This document shows, piece by piece, positions 26,369 through 35,700 of a DNA stretch of 64,000 nt. This DNA comes from Shimia aestuarii (lineage in GTDB: Bacteria; Pseudomonadota; Alphaproteobacteria; Rhodobacterales; Rhodobacteraceae). The notes below the pieces were generated by a model. The model worked only from the letters and a program-made list of their open reading frames with translations. It did no database searches and was not told the origin of the DNA. Position 1 is the stretch's first letter; every line of letters starts with the position of its first letter. Location of the stretch: assembly GCF_022814865.1 (NCBI RefSeq), contig NZ_JAKVRD010000014.1, forward strand, positions 33,734 through 97,733. Direction: 5' to 3'. The position numbers and the translations under genes are program-made.

Positions 26369-26631
26369 ATTGCAGATACAGAACCCAACCTGAAAACATG
26401 ATGACATTGCCTTCGCCGTTGGGAAAGGCACGGCCTACTAAATTCATGAAAAATATGGATTTATCGAGAAACTCTCCGTAATGTCGAAACGATCCATTGT
26501 ATTGCGGTTTTCCTAAGTTCCTAAAGGATACGCTCGCCACCGGCCTTCACTGGAAACGGCAAGGTTTGGATTTCCGTGTGAAACACGGCCTGATTTGTAA
26601 GAAAGACATTTAGACAAACTACGAGGCTGAC

Positions 26632-29589
26632 ATGACAAACTCTGGATCTCGATGGCTGCGATGGGAACCGCATATCCACGCACCCGGAACTGTCCTCAAC
26701 GACCAGTTCAAGGGAGCGGATAGCAGAGAACAATATCTCTCGAAGATTGAGGCTTCGAGTCCGCAAATCCATGCGCTCGGGGTCACAGACTATTATTTGC
26801 TGGACACTTACCAAGAAGTTCGCGCGGCAAAATACCAAGATGGTCGGCTTTCTGGTGTGGATCTGATATTCCCAAACGTCGAACTTCGACTGGCATTTGG
26901 GACAGTCAAAGGCAATTGGGTCAATTGCCATCTGCTCATCAATCCAGAGGATCCAGATCATGTGCAGGCAACACAACGCTTTCTGGCGCAACTGACATTT
27001 GATTTTTCTGGTGACCGATTCACCTGTACGCCCGATGATCTTACGCGGCTCGGTTCAAAGATTGACGGCAAGCTGACCGAACGAGCTGCGCTCGCCCGTG
27101 GGGCAACACAGTTCAAGGTCAGTTTTGAGCAATTGGTGGAAGTCTATCGGGCTGTTGATTGGGCAAAACAGAACATCCTCATCGCCGTTGCAGGCAGTGG
27201 CAATGACGGCACCTCCGGCATGCGGGGAGAATCCGAAGGCGCCCAACGCCAAGAAGTCGAAAAGTTTGCCCATATCGTTTTTTCGAGTAGCCCAAGTCAG
27301 CGTGACTACTGGTTGGGGAGGAAGACCTCTGAGAGCGATATTCGGCAGCGCTATGGTGCACTCAAGCCATGCCTTCATGGCAGCGATGCTCATGATACGG
27401 AGAAAGTCGGTGTTCCGGACGGCGATCGTTTCTCCTGGGTTAAGGGTGGTGCTCATTTTGACACTCTCAGGCAAGCGGTCATTGATCCTAGTGGGCGTGC
27501 CTATGTGGGAGCAGCGCCACCCATGCGCGCAACACCTTCGCAGGTAATTTCGCGTGCGACCATTGTGGGTGCCGACTGGGCGGCCTCGCCACAGATTGAT
27601 CTCAACCCAGGTTTAGTCGCAATCATCGGAGCACGTGGTTCTGGAAAGACTGCCCTTGCCGATGCAATTGCTGCCGGTTGCGATGCGGCTTCTCAGAGCT
27701 TAAGCACGGCATCCTTCCTAATCCGTGCCGGCGATCTGTTGTCGGGCGTTAGCGTGACGATCGATTGGGGTAGTGGCGATCCGTCGGAACGCGATCTCCT
27801 CGATTACGAGTATGATCCCGAACTTGAGGGACGGTTTCCCAGAGCACTCTACCTTTCGCAGAAATTCGTCGAAGAGCTCTGTTCAGCGGACGGTATGACG
27901 GATGCACTTCTGGCAGAGATAGAGCGCGTCATTTTCGAGGCTCATCCAGAAAAAGATGGAACGTTCCGGTTCGATCAACTGCTCGAACTCCGTGCAACCC
28001 GGCATCGTTTGGCGCGAGGACGCGCGGAGGAAGCCATCGTTTCTCTTTCGGATCAGATCGGTGCGGAGCGAGAGAAGCGGTCAAGAATTGAGGGCCTCAA
28101 GCAGCAGCTCAACCAGAAAGAACGTCTGGTTAAGGGATTGGAAACTGATCGGGACAAGCTCATCGTGAAAGGCAGCGAAGCTCGGGCAAAGAGGCTCACT
28201 GTTATTGCCAATGCAGCCGAGAAGGTCCGCTCATATGTCCGGTACTTTGTAAATCAGGAAACCTCGCTGTTGTCGCTACAGGACGAAGTCAAAGCGTTCC
28301 GAGAAAACAAGGCACCAGAGACCTTGCGTGCGACGAAGGCTAGTTTCGTTGCGACCCGTCTCGAAGAAAGCGACTGGGATGACTTTCTTCTTGAATATCA
28401 CGGCGATGTCGACGCAGCACTTAAGGCAAAACTCGCCACGGCACAGCAAAACGCCAATGACTGGCGGGGAACCATCCCAGATCCGATTGCGGATATCAAT
28501 CAGCCCTACCTTTCTGAAGAGGCGGATCCGGAGAAAACGTCTCTTGCCGTACTGGAAGCCGAAGCTACGCGTCTTCAAAAGCTCATCAACATTGACACCG
28601 AGACCGCTCAAAAGTTTGCCGGACTTGTAAAACGGATTGCTGGTGAAAATACGCAGATTGAGAACCTACGAACTTCATTGGCCGACTGTGAGGGGGCCGC
28701 GGAGCGAATGCGAACGCTCAGCCAAAGCCGACAGCAGGCGTATGTAAATGTGTTCGCTGCCATCATCGCCGAAGAGCAAGTTTTGCGCGATCTCTATCAG
28801 CCGTTGGTCGACCGGCTCCAAGCTGCACAAGGCACGCTGCAGAAGCTCTCATTCTCGGCCACTCGAAAGGCCGATGTCCGCACGTGGGCTTCTGACGGAG
28901 AAGGATTGTTCGATCTGAGACGGGCAGGGGATTTCAAGGGCAAAGGCTCGATCGAGCAATGGGCGAACACTCACATCAGAGCAGCTTGGGAGACCGGAGA
29001 TGTCGCATCAATTGATAAGGCACTCCAACATTTCACAGAGGAATGGCAAGACGAACTAATGGCCGTCGCAAATGTGCCGGCTGATGACGCGGCGGCGTAT
29101 CGAAACTGGTTGATGCGTTTTGCAAAATGGCTGTTCAGCACGAACCACATCCAGATCGAATATGGTATCGACTATGAAGGGACAGACATCACCAAATTGT
29201 CGCCTGGCACGCGCGGCATCGTGCTTTTGCTACTCTATCTCGCACTCGACGAAGCCGACCAACGGCCTCTCATCATTGATCAACCGGAAGAGAACTTAGA
29301 CCCCAAATCGATTTTTGATGAACTCGTTAGCTTGTTCGTCGCCGCAAAGGCAAAACGGCAAGTCATCATGGTCACTCACAATGCCAATCTCGTGATAAAC
29401 ACTGATGCGGACCAGATCATCGTCGCGACTGCCGGTCCACACAGCCCGGGCGAGTTGCCCCCAATAACCTACCAATCCGGCGGCCTCGAAGATGCAGAGA
29501 TGCGAAAACATGTCTGCGATATCTTGGAAGGCGGTGAAGAGGCATTCAAAGAGCGCGCACGACGTCTCCGGGTGCGACTTGAACGATAA
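26632..29589 (+). CDS. TrlF-family protein: PHP-domain + SMC-like AAA ATPase
   Basis: 985 aa. N-terminal PHP phosphoesterase-like domain: EPHIHAPG (His14, His16), GVTDYY (Asp53), a His at 100, and HGSDAHD (His249, Asp252, His254), a metal site able to hydrolyse phosphoester bonds. ABC/SMC-type ATPase next: Walker A GARGSGKT (333-340), long coiled coil (about 445-560 and 640-720), signature KLSPGTRGIVLLLL, Walker B PLIIDQPEENLD and H-loop MVTHNANL near the C-terminus. Compare TrlF and other PHP-SMC proteins of mobile elements. The sequence is full length with all motifs present. Nuclease-plus-DNA-sensing ATPase role is inferred from the domain pair. Confidence 0.85.
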   Translation: MTNSGSRWLRWEPHIHAPGTVLNDQFKGADSREQYLSKIEASSPQIHALGVTDYYLLDTYQEVRAAKYQDGRLSGVDLIFPNVELRLAFGTVKGNWVNCHLLINPEDPDHVQATQRFLAQLTFDFSGDRFTCTPDDLTRLGSKIDGKLTERAALARGATQFKVSFEQLVEVYRAVDWAKQNILIAVAGSGNDGTSGMRGESEGAQRQEVEKFAHIVFSSSPSQRDYWLGRKTSESDIRQRYGALKPCLHGSDAHDTEKVGVPDGDRFSWVKGGAHFDTLRQAVIDPSGRAYVGAAPPMRATPSQVISRATIVGADWAASPQIDLNPGLVAIIGARGSGKTALADAIAAGCDAASQSLSTASFLIRAGDLLSGVSVTIDWGSGDPSERDLLDYEYDPELEGRFPRALYLSQKFVEELCSADGMTDALLAEIERVIFEAHPEKDGTFRFDQLLELRATRHRLARGRAEEAIVSLSDQIGAEREKRSRIEGLKQQLNQKERLVKGLETDRDKLIVKGSEARAKRLTVIANAAEKVRSYVRYFVNQETSLLSLQDEVKAFRENKAPETLRATKASFVATRLEESDWDDFLLEYHGDVDAALKAKLATAQQNANDWRGTIPDPIADINQPYLSEEADPEKTSLAVLEAEATRLQKLINIDTETAQKFAGLVKRIAGENTQIENLRTSLADCEGAAERMRTLSQSRQQAYVNVFAAIIAEEQVLRDLYQPLVDRLQAAQGTLQKLSFSATRKADVRTWASDGEGLFDLRRAGDFKGKGSIEQWANTHIRAAWETGDVASIDKALQHFTEEWQDELMAVANVPADDAAAYRNWLMRFAKWLFSTNHIQIEYGIDYEGTDITKLSPGTRGIVLLLLYLALDEADQRPLIIDQPEENLDPKSIFDELVSLFVAAKAKRQVIMVTHNANLVINTDADQIIVATAGPHSPGELPPITYQSGGLEDAEMRKHVCDILEGGEEAFKERARRLRVRLER

Positions 29590-29645
29590 CCAGACTTAGG
29601 CGGCCCCAACGCTCGCGTCGACTATAGGATTGCGGAACATACTCC

Positions 29646-31181
29646 ATGAAGGCAGACCCGGGAACGAGAGGACAGAATGAGTTCGCAAGCTGGTGCGAAC
29701 CAGAAGGGTTATACGCGCAAAGGTCCGAGCCTGATCGTCTTGGTTGGGATTTCATGCTTGAAGCTGATCCGCAGCGCTGTCCCAACCGGCCCCTCGATGG
29801 TCAGAATGACCTCCCGAAGTTTCTCGTTCAGGTAAAAACGACAGAACAGTCCAAATCGGCTCCGCGTATTAAGCTGTCGGCCCTAAAACATCTGGTCGAC
29901 ACGGATCTGCCAGCGGCGATCGCAGTTCTCTTTTATGAGAGAAGGGCGCGGCGATCGAAACGATGTGTGATTGTGCCAGTGGATGATGACCTTGTTGCCG
30001 ACACCTTGCTCCGTGTCCGCGAACAAGAAGCAAAAGGGAACCGAGACATTCATAAAGTCAAAATTCCTATTCCTATGGATCGCGCAACGGAAATCGGCCC
30101 AGACGGGCAAGGATTGTCACGAGCCCTGCATAGCATCGTGAATGGCTTCCCCGATAGCTACGCCATTCACAAAAAACGGATACGGGAGACCTGCGGTTTC
30201 GATGGGCAACCAGTCATCGGGCGCTTTTTTGTTCCTGGAGAAAATGCCCGTCAAATGCTTGGTGATCTGTTCCTCGGCGGCAAAAGACAACTTGAGATCA
30301 ATCACCTGACGATCGAGCAACAACGGTTCGGAATACCGCTGAGCAACGATCAAATCTATCTCCGGGACGCCATCCTTGAAATGGAGGCTCCTGCACTTCT
30401 GTCCGCGTCAATCGAGCTTGAAGCCGATACCGGAGAATGGGCGGCTGTTCCCGTGGACGTCTTCGTTCCACCTCCCTTTGCAGCAGACGAAGAAACCCAA
30501 AAAATCCGACTTGCAAACCAATACCTGGAATTGGCCCTTGATTTTCAAGCCGAGCGAGCTGGCATCACTTTCGACTACGATGGTAGCAGGACGGTTGATT
30601 TTGAGGAAGCAGTGAAGGTCTACGAAATCGGCGCAATCCTGGCGCAACCAAAAAAGAAAGTGACAATTCAGGTCCAAGACGCTCGGATGACCTTTCCCAT
30701 CATTGAAGACGAGGGCCCGTTCAAGCATTGGATTCCTGTAGCACCAATGCTGCGAAGAATTTCTACAGCAATCGGCAAGTCCACGCGCCAAGTTCAAGGT
30801 ACTATTCAATTTGAGGCATTCAATGAATGGGTAGGTACACACGCGGAATTGCTCGCATTGGGTTCGATACCAGAAGGGCAACTGATTTTTCCAAGATGGC
30901 CGGACGATGGAATCGTTGACGAGGTTGAGCAGATCCTAGCGCCAATATCTGTGGAACTGATGGGCGTTCAGTATGCAGCTCTCATCGAAGTACCTATCGC
31001 TTCTGTCGCGCGAGATGACACAGAAATAACGATTGTTGCTGGGCAGCCTGGTGTCATTGATGAAGTCATCCGCGCGCCGGGAGCAGACACATCCGACTTC
31101 GTTGACCTTTCGGTCGAAGCTTTCAAGCGCCGCAGAGGTATTTCAGGGCCAGTGCTCATTTCCGGCGGCTTTGAGACCTAG
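29646..31181 (+). CDS. Hypothetical protein with N-terminal DUF4365-like nuclease domain
   Basis: 511 aa. First ~120 residues follow the restriction-endonuclease-like pattern E-x(n)-D-x(n)-QxK: Glu12 (GQNEFASW), Asp35 (LGWDF), Gln62/Lys64 (FLVQVKTT), the arrangement of DUF4365/Mrr-like domains. The remaining ~380 residues are mixed alpha/beta with no known motif and may be a substrate-binding or effector part. It lies 56 bp after TrlF on the same strand, so probably the last gene of the block. A PHP-ATPase plus a QxK nuclease suggests a DNA-targeting defence module. Confidence 0.6.
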   Translation: MKADPGTRGQNEFASWCEPEGLYAQRSEPDRLGWDFMLEADPQRCPNRPLDGQNDLPKFLVQVKTTEQSKSAPRIKLSALKHLVDTDLPAAIAVLFYERRARRSKRCVIVPVDDDLVADTLLRVREQEAKGNRDIHKVKIPIPMDRATEIGPDGQGLSRALHSIVNGFPDSYAIHKKRIRETCGFDGQPVIGRFFVPGENARQMLGDLFLGGKRQLEINHLTIEQQRFGIPLSNDQIYLRDAILEMEAPALLSASIELEADTGEWAAVPVDVFVPPPFAADEETQKIRLANQYLELALDFQAERAGITFDYDGSRTVDFEEAVKVYEIGAILAQPKKKVTIQVQDARMTFPIIEDEGPFKHWIPVAPMLRRISTAIGKSTRQVQGTIQFEAFNEWVGTHAELLALGSIPEGQLIFPRWPDDGIVDEVEQILAPISVELMGVQYAALIEVPIASVARDDTEITIVAGQPGVIDEVIRAPGADTSDFVDLSVEAFKRRRGISGPVLISGGFET

Positions 31182-31364
31182 CCCCAGGGAAACGATACTA
31201 CGACCTAAGTTTACGAATTTAATCGTTGCTAGATTGATCAGATTCAGCGAATGACCGGAAAGCGGGCTGTGCCTGCAGCATCGGGGATCTGGGTTGTATG
31301 TCGGTTCTGTGGCATGAAATAACTTAACATAATAAACCTTACGAGATTTATTTTTGCAGGGGCA

Positions 31365-32450
31365 CATTCTAAACTGGGTTGCGACAAATCCCTTATCCTG
31401 CTGAAAAGCAAGGAGAAAGAACATGGCCCACACAGAGCTGGATTTGCGTGAGAGACGCCCAATTGAAGACATGTTGAACGCAAAGATGCCTGTAAGCAAG
31501 ATCGCGGCTGAGATCGGCAGGCATCGCTCGACCGTCTATCGTGAGATCAAACGCAACCAATTCGAAGATGACGAACTGCCGTATTTGAATGGCTACTACC
31601 GTGTGAATGCGCATAGAGCGGCTGATGCTCGGCGCGCTCGGCGCCGCAAATTGATCCGGCTGGAAGGTTTGCGCGCCCATGTCATAAAACAGTTGAAGGT
31701 TGGCTGGACCTCAGAACAGATTGCTGGCCGCCTTGCCTATGATGAACAGCCGGTTCGAGTGAGCCACGAAACGATCTACGCCTATGTCTACAGTCGCGAA
31801 GGCCAATCCGAGCGGCTGGCGCGCCACCTACCCAGTCGCCGGAAGAAACGATAGCCGCGCTATGCCAGACGGCCCAGAGGCCAGGTTTTCCCAACAGATA
31901 GGTCCATCCATCAACGCCTGGAGCATGTGAAGACCCGTGAGACCTTCGGTTAATGGGAAGGCGATCTGATGATCTTTGAACGCGCCCAGGGAAAGATGAA
32001 CGTCGCTTCTCTGGGCGAGCGAAAAACCCGCTTTGCTGTGCTGTTCCGCAACAATGATCGCAGCTCAACGCATCTGATGAATAAGCTGATGGATGTGATG
32101 GAGCCCCTGCCCCAGTCGGCACGGCGTTCGAACACCTTCGACCGAGGCTTCGAGTTCCGGGAATGGCGCAGGCTTCAATCCGGCATCCGTACAGAAAGTT
32201 GGTTTTGCAACCCTCAAGCTCCCTGGCAGAAAGGATCGGTCGAGAACCTGAACAAGCGTGCCCGCCGATACCTGCCTCGAGATACCCAGCTCGCGGCGCT
32301 CTCAAATCGCTATATGAAGACGATTTGTGACCGCCTGAACGGAACTCCCAGAAAGTGCCTTGGGTGGCGCACACCGACCGAGGCCTTCAGAGAAGAGATC
32401 ATGAAGCTGAGATAGAGGAAAACGTCGCAACGACCCTTGAGCCATCACTT
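31365..32450 (+). mobile_element. IS30-family insertion sequence, inactive
   Basis: Ends with related inverted repeats: ACTGGGTTGCGAC (left, 31373-31385) and, read inward from the right, AAGGGTCGTTGCGAC (from about 32437 to 32424). The outer limits are approximate. The single ORF inside is interrupted by two stops. It separates the + strand defence-like block from the catabolic island. Confidence 0.65.
31423..32415 (+). pseudogene. IS30 family transposase with two in-frame stops
   Basis: One continuous frame encodes an IS30 transposase: N-terminal HTH (MPVSKIAAEIGRHRSTVYREIKRN), then WEGDLMIFE, TFDRG and PWQKGSVENLNKRARRYLP, the DDE triad context of the family. TAG at 31852-31854 and TAA at 31951-31953 interrupt it; the frame is otherwise intact. 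Inactive unless read through. Confidence 0.88.
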
Positions 32451-32533
32451 GCGACTGATTGGCTTTGAGTGGTTTCCAGATTCATCTTTTTCGTCCTTGC
32501 TTCTGTAGATTGTTAATTATTTGGATAGTAAGC

Positions 32534-33700
32534 TCACATGCGCTTGGCGACTTCTTCCAACATGACTTCGCTCGCCCCGCCGCCGATGGCCTGCACACGG
32601 GCATCGCGTGACATGCGTTCCACCGGTGTTTCGCGCATATAACCCATGCCGCCGTGAAACTGGACGCAGTCATAAAGCACGCTGTTCACCAGTTCGCCGC
32701 AATAGGCTTTGACCATCGAGACCTCTTTCACGCAGTCACCGCCCGCGGCATCCAGACCGGCGGCGTGATAGACCAGCTGACGTCCTGCCGCGATCCGCGT
32801 CTGACAGTCGGCCAGCCGTTGGCGCACGGCCTGCTTGTCCCACAGAACGCCGCCAAAGGCCCTGCGCTGCTTGACGTAATCCACGGTCATGTCCAGCGCG
32901 GTTTGCGCTTCGGCACAGGCCATCGCACCCAGGACGATGCGTTCGTTCTGGAAGTTCTTCATCACCGAATAGAAGCCGCGGTTGACCTCGCCCAGAACGT
33001 TTTCGGCCGGGATGCGGACATCTTCGAAGATCAGTTCGGCAGTGTCCGAGCACAGCCAGCCGGTCTTGTTCAACGCCCGTCCGACCGAAAAGCCCGGCGT
33101 GCCTTTTTCGACCGCAAACATGGTGATCCCGCGCGACCCCTTGGCATCGGGATCGGTCTTGGCGCCGACAAAGTAGAGATCGCCATGCACGCCGTTGGTG
33201 ATGAACATCTTGGTGCCGTTCAGCACCCAATCCGACCCGTCCCGCACCGCGCGGGTGCGCATGCCGGCCACGTCCGAGCCCGCGCCCGGCTCGGTCACGG
33301 CGACGGCGGTGATCATTTCGCCAGAGGTGATCGACGGCATCCACCGCGCCTTCTGTTCGGGCTTGCCGGCGTTTTCCAGATGCGGCGAGGCCATGTCGGT
33401 GTGGACCAGAACCGTGGCCGAGAATCCGCCAAAGGTGGATCGCCCGACCTCTTCGGCCAAAACCACGCTGGACATCACGTCCAGCCCCGCGCCGCCATAC
33501 TGTTCGTCATAGCGCATCCCCAGAACGCCGAGATCACCCATCCGGCGCAGCACGTCGCGGGGCACCATGCCCTCCTCCTCCCAGGGCTCGGCCTTGGCGG
33601 TCACCTCGGTTTCGATGAACCGGCGCAGCTGGTCGCGGATCAAGTTGAGGTCTTCGTTGAACGGGCCGGAGGCCGCGGTGATGTTGTCTTGTCTGGTCAT
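32534..33700 (-). CDS. Acyl-CoA dehydrogenase
   Basis: 388 aa from ATG 33700, which overlaps the carboxylase alpha stop (ATGA). Typical ACAD signatures: VAVTEPGAGSDVAGM (FAD/substrate loop), GWLCSDTAELIFEDVRIP, and C-terminal QFHGGMGYMRETPVERMSRDARV. FAD enzyme that introduces an alpha,beta double bond in an acyl-CoA. Last gene of an operon with acyl-CoA carboxylase, hydratase and TetR, as in liu operons (isovaleryl-CoA dehydrogenase, LiuA) or citronellyl-CoA dehydrogenase (AtuD). Substrate not decidable. Confidence 0.88.
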   Translation of the reverse strand: MTRQDNITAASGPFNEDLNLIRDQLRRFIETEVTAKAEPWEEEGMVPRDVLRRMGDLGVLGMRYDEQYGGAGLDVMSSVVLAEEVGRSTFGGFSATVLVHTDMASPHLENAGKPEQKARWMPSITSGEMITAVAVTEPGAGSDVAGMRTRAVRDGSDWVLNGTKMFITNGVHGDLYFVGAKTDPDAKGSRGITMFAVEKGTPGFSVGRALNKTGWLCSDTAELIFEDVRIPAENVLGEVNRGFYSVMKNFQNERIVLGAMACAEAQTALDMTVDYVKQRRAFGGVLWDKQAVRQRLADCQTRIAAGRQLVYHAAGLDAAGGDCVKEVSMVKAYCGELVNSVLYDCVQFHGGMGYMRETPVERMSRDARVQAIGGGASEVMLEEVAKRM

Positions 33701-35700
33701 GTGTTTTCCTCTGGATCGAGTTTGATAAGTGGGGCGTGCCCGGCAACCGTGTCGCCCGGTGCACAATAGATTTCCGTCACTACGCCCGCGACCGGCGCGG
33801 GCAGGCTTTGCAACAGCTTCATGGCCTCAAGCACCACAAGCGTGTCACCGGCTTTAACGCGGTCGCCGCGTGCGACACGCACCTCGGCAACGGCGCCGGG
33901 CATGGGTGCGGACAACAGGTCAGCGACGCCAGACCCGCCGGTGGCACGTTGCAGATGCTGGTCTTCCAGCGTGCGCAGGTCTGTCGCGGTCATTCCGGCA
34001 GGGGTTTGCAGGTGCACCCGCCAGTGACCCGGCGCGCGCGCGACATAGGCGGTGCGCGAAAACGGAACCCCGTCGATGCGTCCGCTCAGACGGCATCCTG
34101 TTAAGGCGGCACTCTCGACCGTGATGGTCTGGCCGTCCGGCTGTACGGCTGTCAACACCGACCCGGAGCCGTTTACGCGGATCGGGTCGTCTTTTGTCGT
34201 CTCCCAATAGGATGCTGCACCGGGCCACCCCGCAGGGGCCGTGAGCCGCCATGACCCCAGGCTTTCCCAGGGCGACGCGCCCGCCGGGGCGAGATGCAGA
34301 TGCAGCGCCATCGCGGCAAGGGCCATGTCCCGGGGATCAGCGGACGGTTCAGTCCAGCCGCCTGGAAACATCTCGGGCAGGCCTGAGGTATGGTGCCGGA
34401 ACGCCTCAAAATCCGGGTGTGTCAGCAACGCGCGCTGATAGGCCAGGTTCAGACCGACGCCACCGACTGCAAAGGCATCCATTGCGACAACCGCCCGGCG
34501 GATCGCACCGGCCCGATCCGGCGCGTGGACGATCAGCTTGGCAATCATCGAATCGTAATGGTGGCTGACGACCGAGCCTGCCTCGACCCCGGTATCGAGC
34601 CGCACGCCGGCGGGCGGAGCCCAAAGGCTGATCTCGCCCGTTTCGGGGCGGAAATTCTCGGCCGGGTTTTCGGCGGCGATGCGGATTTCAATGGCGTGCC
34701 CGTCAAACTGCACATCGCCTTGCGTCAGCGCCAGCGGCTCGCCCCGCGCGATGCGCAACTGCCATTCGACCAGATCGATGCCGGTGATCGCCTCGGTCAC
34801 GGGGTGTTCCACCTGCAACCGGGTATTCATTTCCAGAAAGTAGTATTCACCGCGCCCGGGGTCATAGAGGTATTCCACCGTCCCGGCGGAGCGATAGCCG
34901 ATCGCCTGCGCCAACCGCACCGCTGCCGCCCGCATGCGGTCGCGCACAGCCTCGGGAAGATCGGCGGCGGGGGCTTCTTCGATCAGCTTTTGGTGGTTGC
35001 GTTGCAGCGAACAATCGCGGTCGCCCAGATGCAGCACGGTGCCGTGAGTGTCGCCCAGAACCTGCACTTCGACGTGGCGGGCACGGGGTGCATAGCGTTC
35101 GAGGAACACCGCCGGATCGTCGAAGGCGCTCTGCGCTTCGGCCCGGGCAGATGCAATCGCTTCGGGTGCGTCGCCCGGATCGGAGACCAGCCGCATCCCG
35201 CGTCCGCCGCCGCCGGCGCTGGCCTTGACCAGAAAGGGGGTGCCTAGCGCCTCGGCCTCTTGCAGCAGGCGCGCGTCGGACTGATCCTCGCCTCGATAGC
35301 CGGGCAGGACGGGCACGCCTGCGGCTTCGGCGGCAGCCTTGGCCTCGATCTTGGAGCCCATCCGCGCGATAGCGTCGGGTTCCGGCCCGATGAACACAAG
35401 GCCCGCCGCCTCGACCGCCGCCGCGAAACCGGCATTCTCAGACAGAAAACCATAGCCCGGGTGCACCGCACACGCGCCCGTCGCCCGCGCGGCCTCAAGG
35501 ATGGCCTCGACGTTCAAATAACTGTCCGACGGGGCGGCCCCACCGATGCAGACGGCATGATCGGCCTCGGCCACGAAGGGCGCGTCGCGGTCCGCGTCCG
35601 AAAACACCGCTACGTTTTCCAGCCCCAGTTTGCGGCACCCGCGCTGGATGCGCCGGGCAATCTCGCCCCGGTTGGCGATCAGAACGCGGGTGAAGCTCAT
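33697..35700 (-). CDS. Biotin-dependent acyl-CoA carboxylase alpha subunit (BC + BCCP fused)
   Basis: 667 aa from ATG 35700, overlapping the hydratase stop. Biotin carboxylase domain (about 1-450): MSFTRVLIANRGEIARR, the Gly-rich ATP loop KASAGGGGRGM, EMNTRLQVEHPVTE; middle beta domain; C-terminal biotinyl domain with VLEAMKLLQ, biotinylated Lys at about residue 628, 39 residues from the end. Family: methylcrotonyl-/geranyl-/propionyl-CoA carboxylase alpha. Partner is the beta subunit at 36501. Resembles LiuD/MccA by operon context. Confidence 0.92.
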   Translation of the reverse strand: MSFTRVLIANRGEIARRIQRGCRKLGLENVAVFSDADRDAPFVAEADHAVCIGGAAPSDSYLNVEAILEAARATGACAVHPGYGFLSENAGFAAAVEAAGLVFIGPEPDAIARMGSKIEAKAAAEAAGVPVLPGYRGEDQSDARLLQEAEALGTPFLVKASAGGGGRGMRLVSDPGDAPEAIASARAEAQSAFDDPAVFLERYAPRARHVEVQVLGDTHGTVLHLGDRDCSLQRNHQKLIEEAPAADLPEAVRDRMRAAAVRLAQAIGYRSAGTVEYLYDPGRGEYYFLEMNTRLQVEHPVTEAITGIDLVEWQLRIARGEPLALTQGDVQFDGHAIEIRIAAENPAENFRPETGEISLWAPPAGVRLDTGVEAGSVVSHHYDSMIAKLIVHAPDRAGAIRRAVVAMDAFAVGGVGLNLAYQRALLTHPDFEAFRHHTSGLPEMFPGGWTEPSADPRDMALAAMALHLHLAPAGASPWESLGSWRLTAPAGWPGAASYWETTKDDPIRVNGSGSVLTAVQPDGQTITVESAALTGCRLSGRIDGVPFSRTAYVARAPGHWRVHLQTPAGMTATDLRTLEDQHLQRATGGSGVADLLSAPMPGAVAEVRVARGDRVKAGDTLVVLEAMKLLQSLPAPVAGVVTEIYCAPGDTVAGHAPLIKLDPEENT

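Larger units (their letters stand above)
16268..28929 (+). repeat. KOPS-type octamers GGGNAGGG, right arm (all on + strand)
   Basis: Read by eye, 11 copies, all on the + strand: 16268, 16318, 16359, 17659, 18096, 18890, 19725, 19730, 19915, 23115, 28922. Those at 18096 and 18890 lie in a - strand gene and that at 23115 in a + strand gene. Opposite-strand copies appear only after the IS30 border (32105, 44696). Confidence 0.6.
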
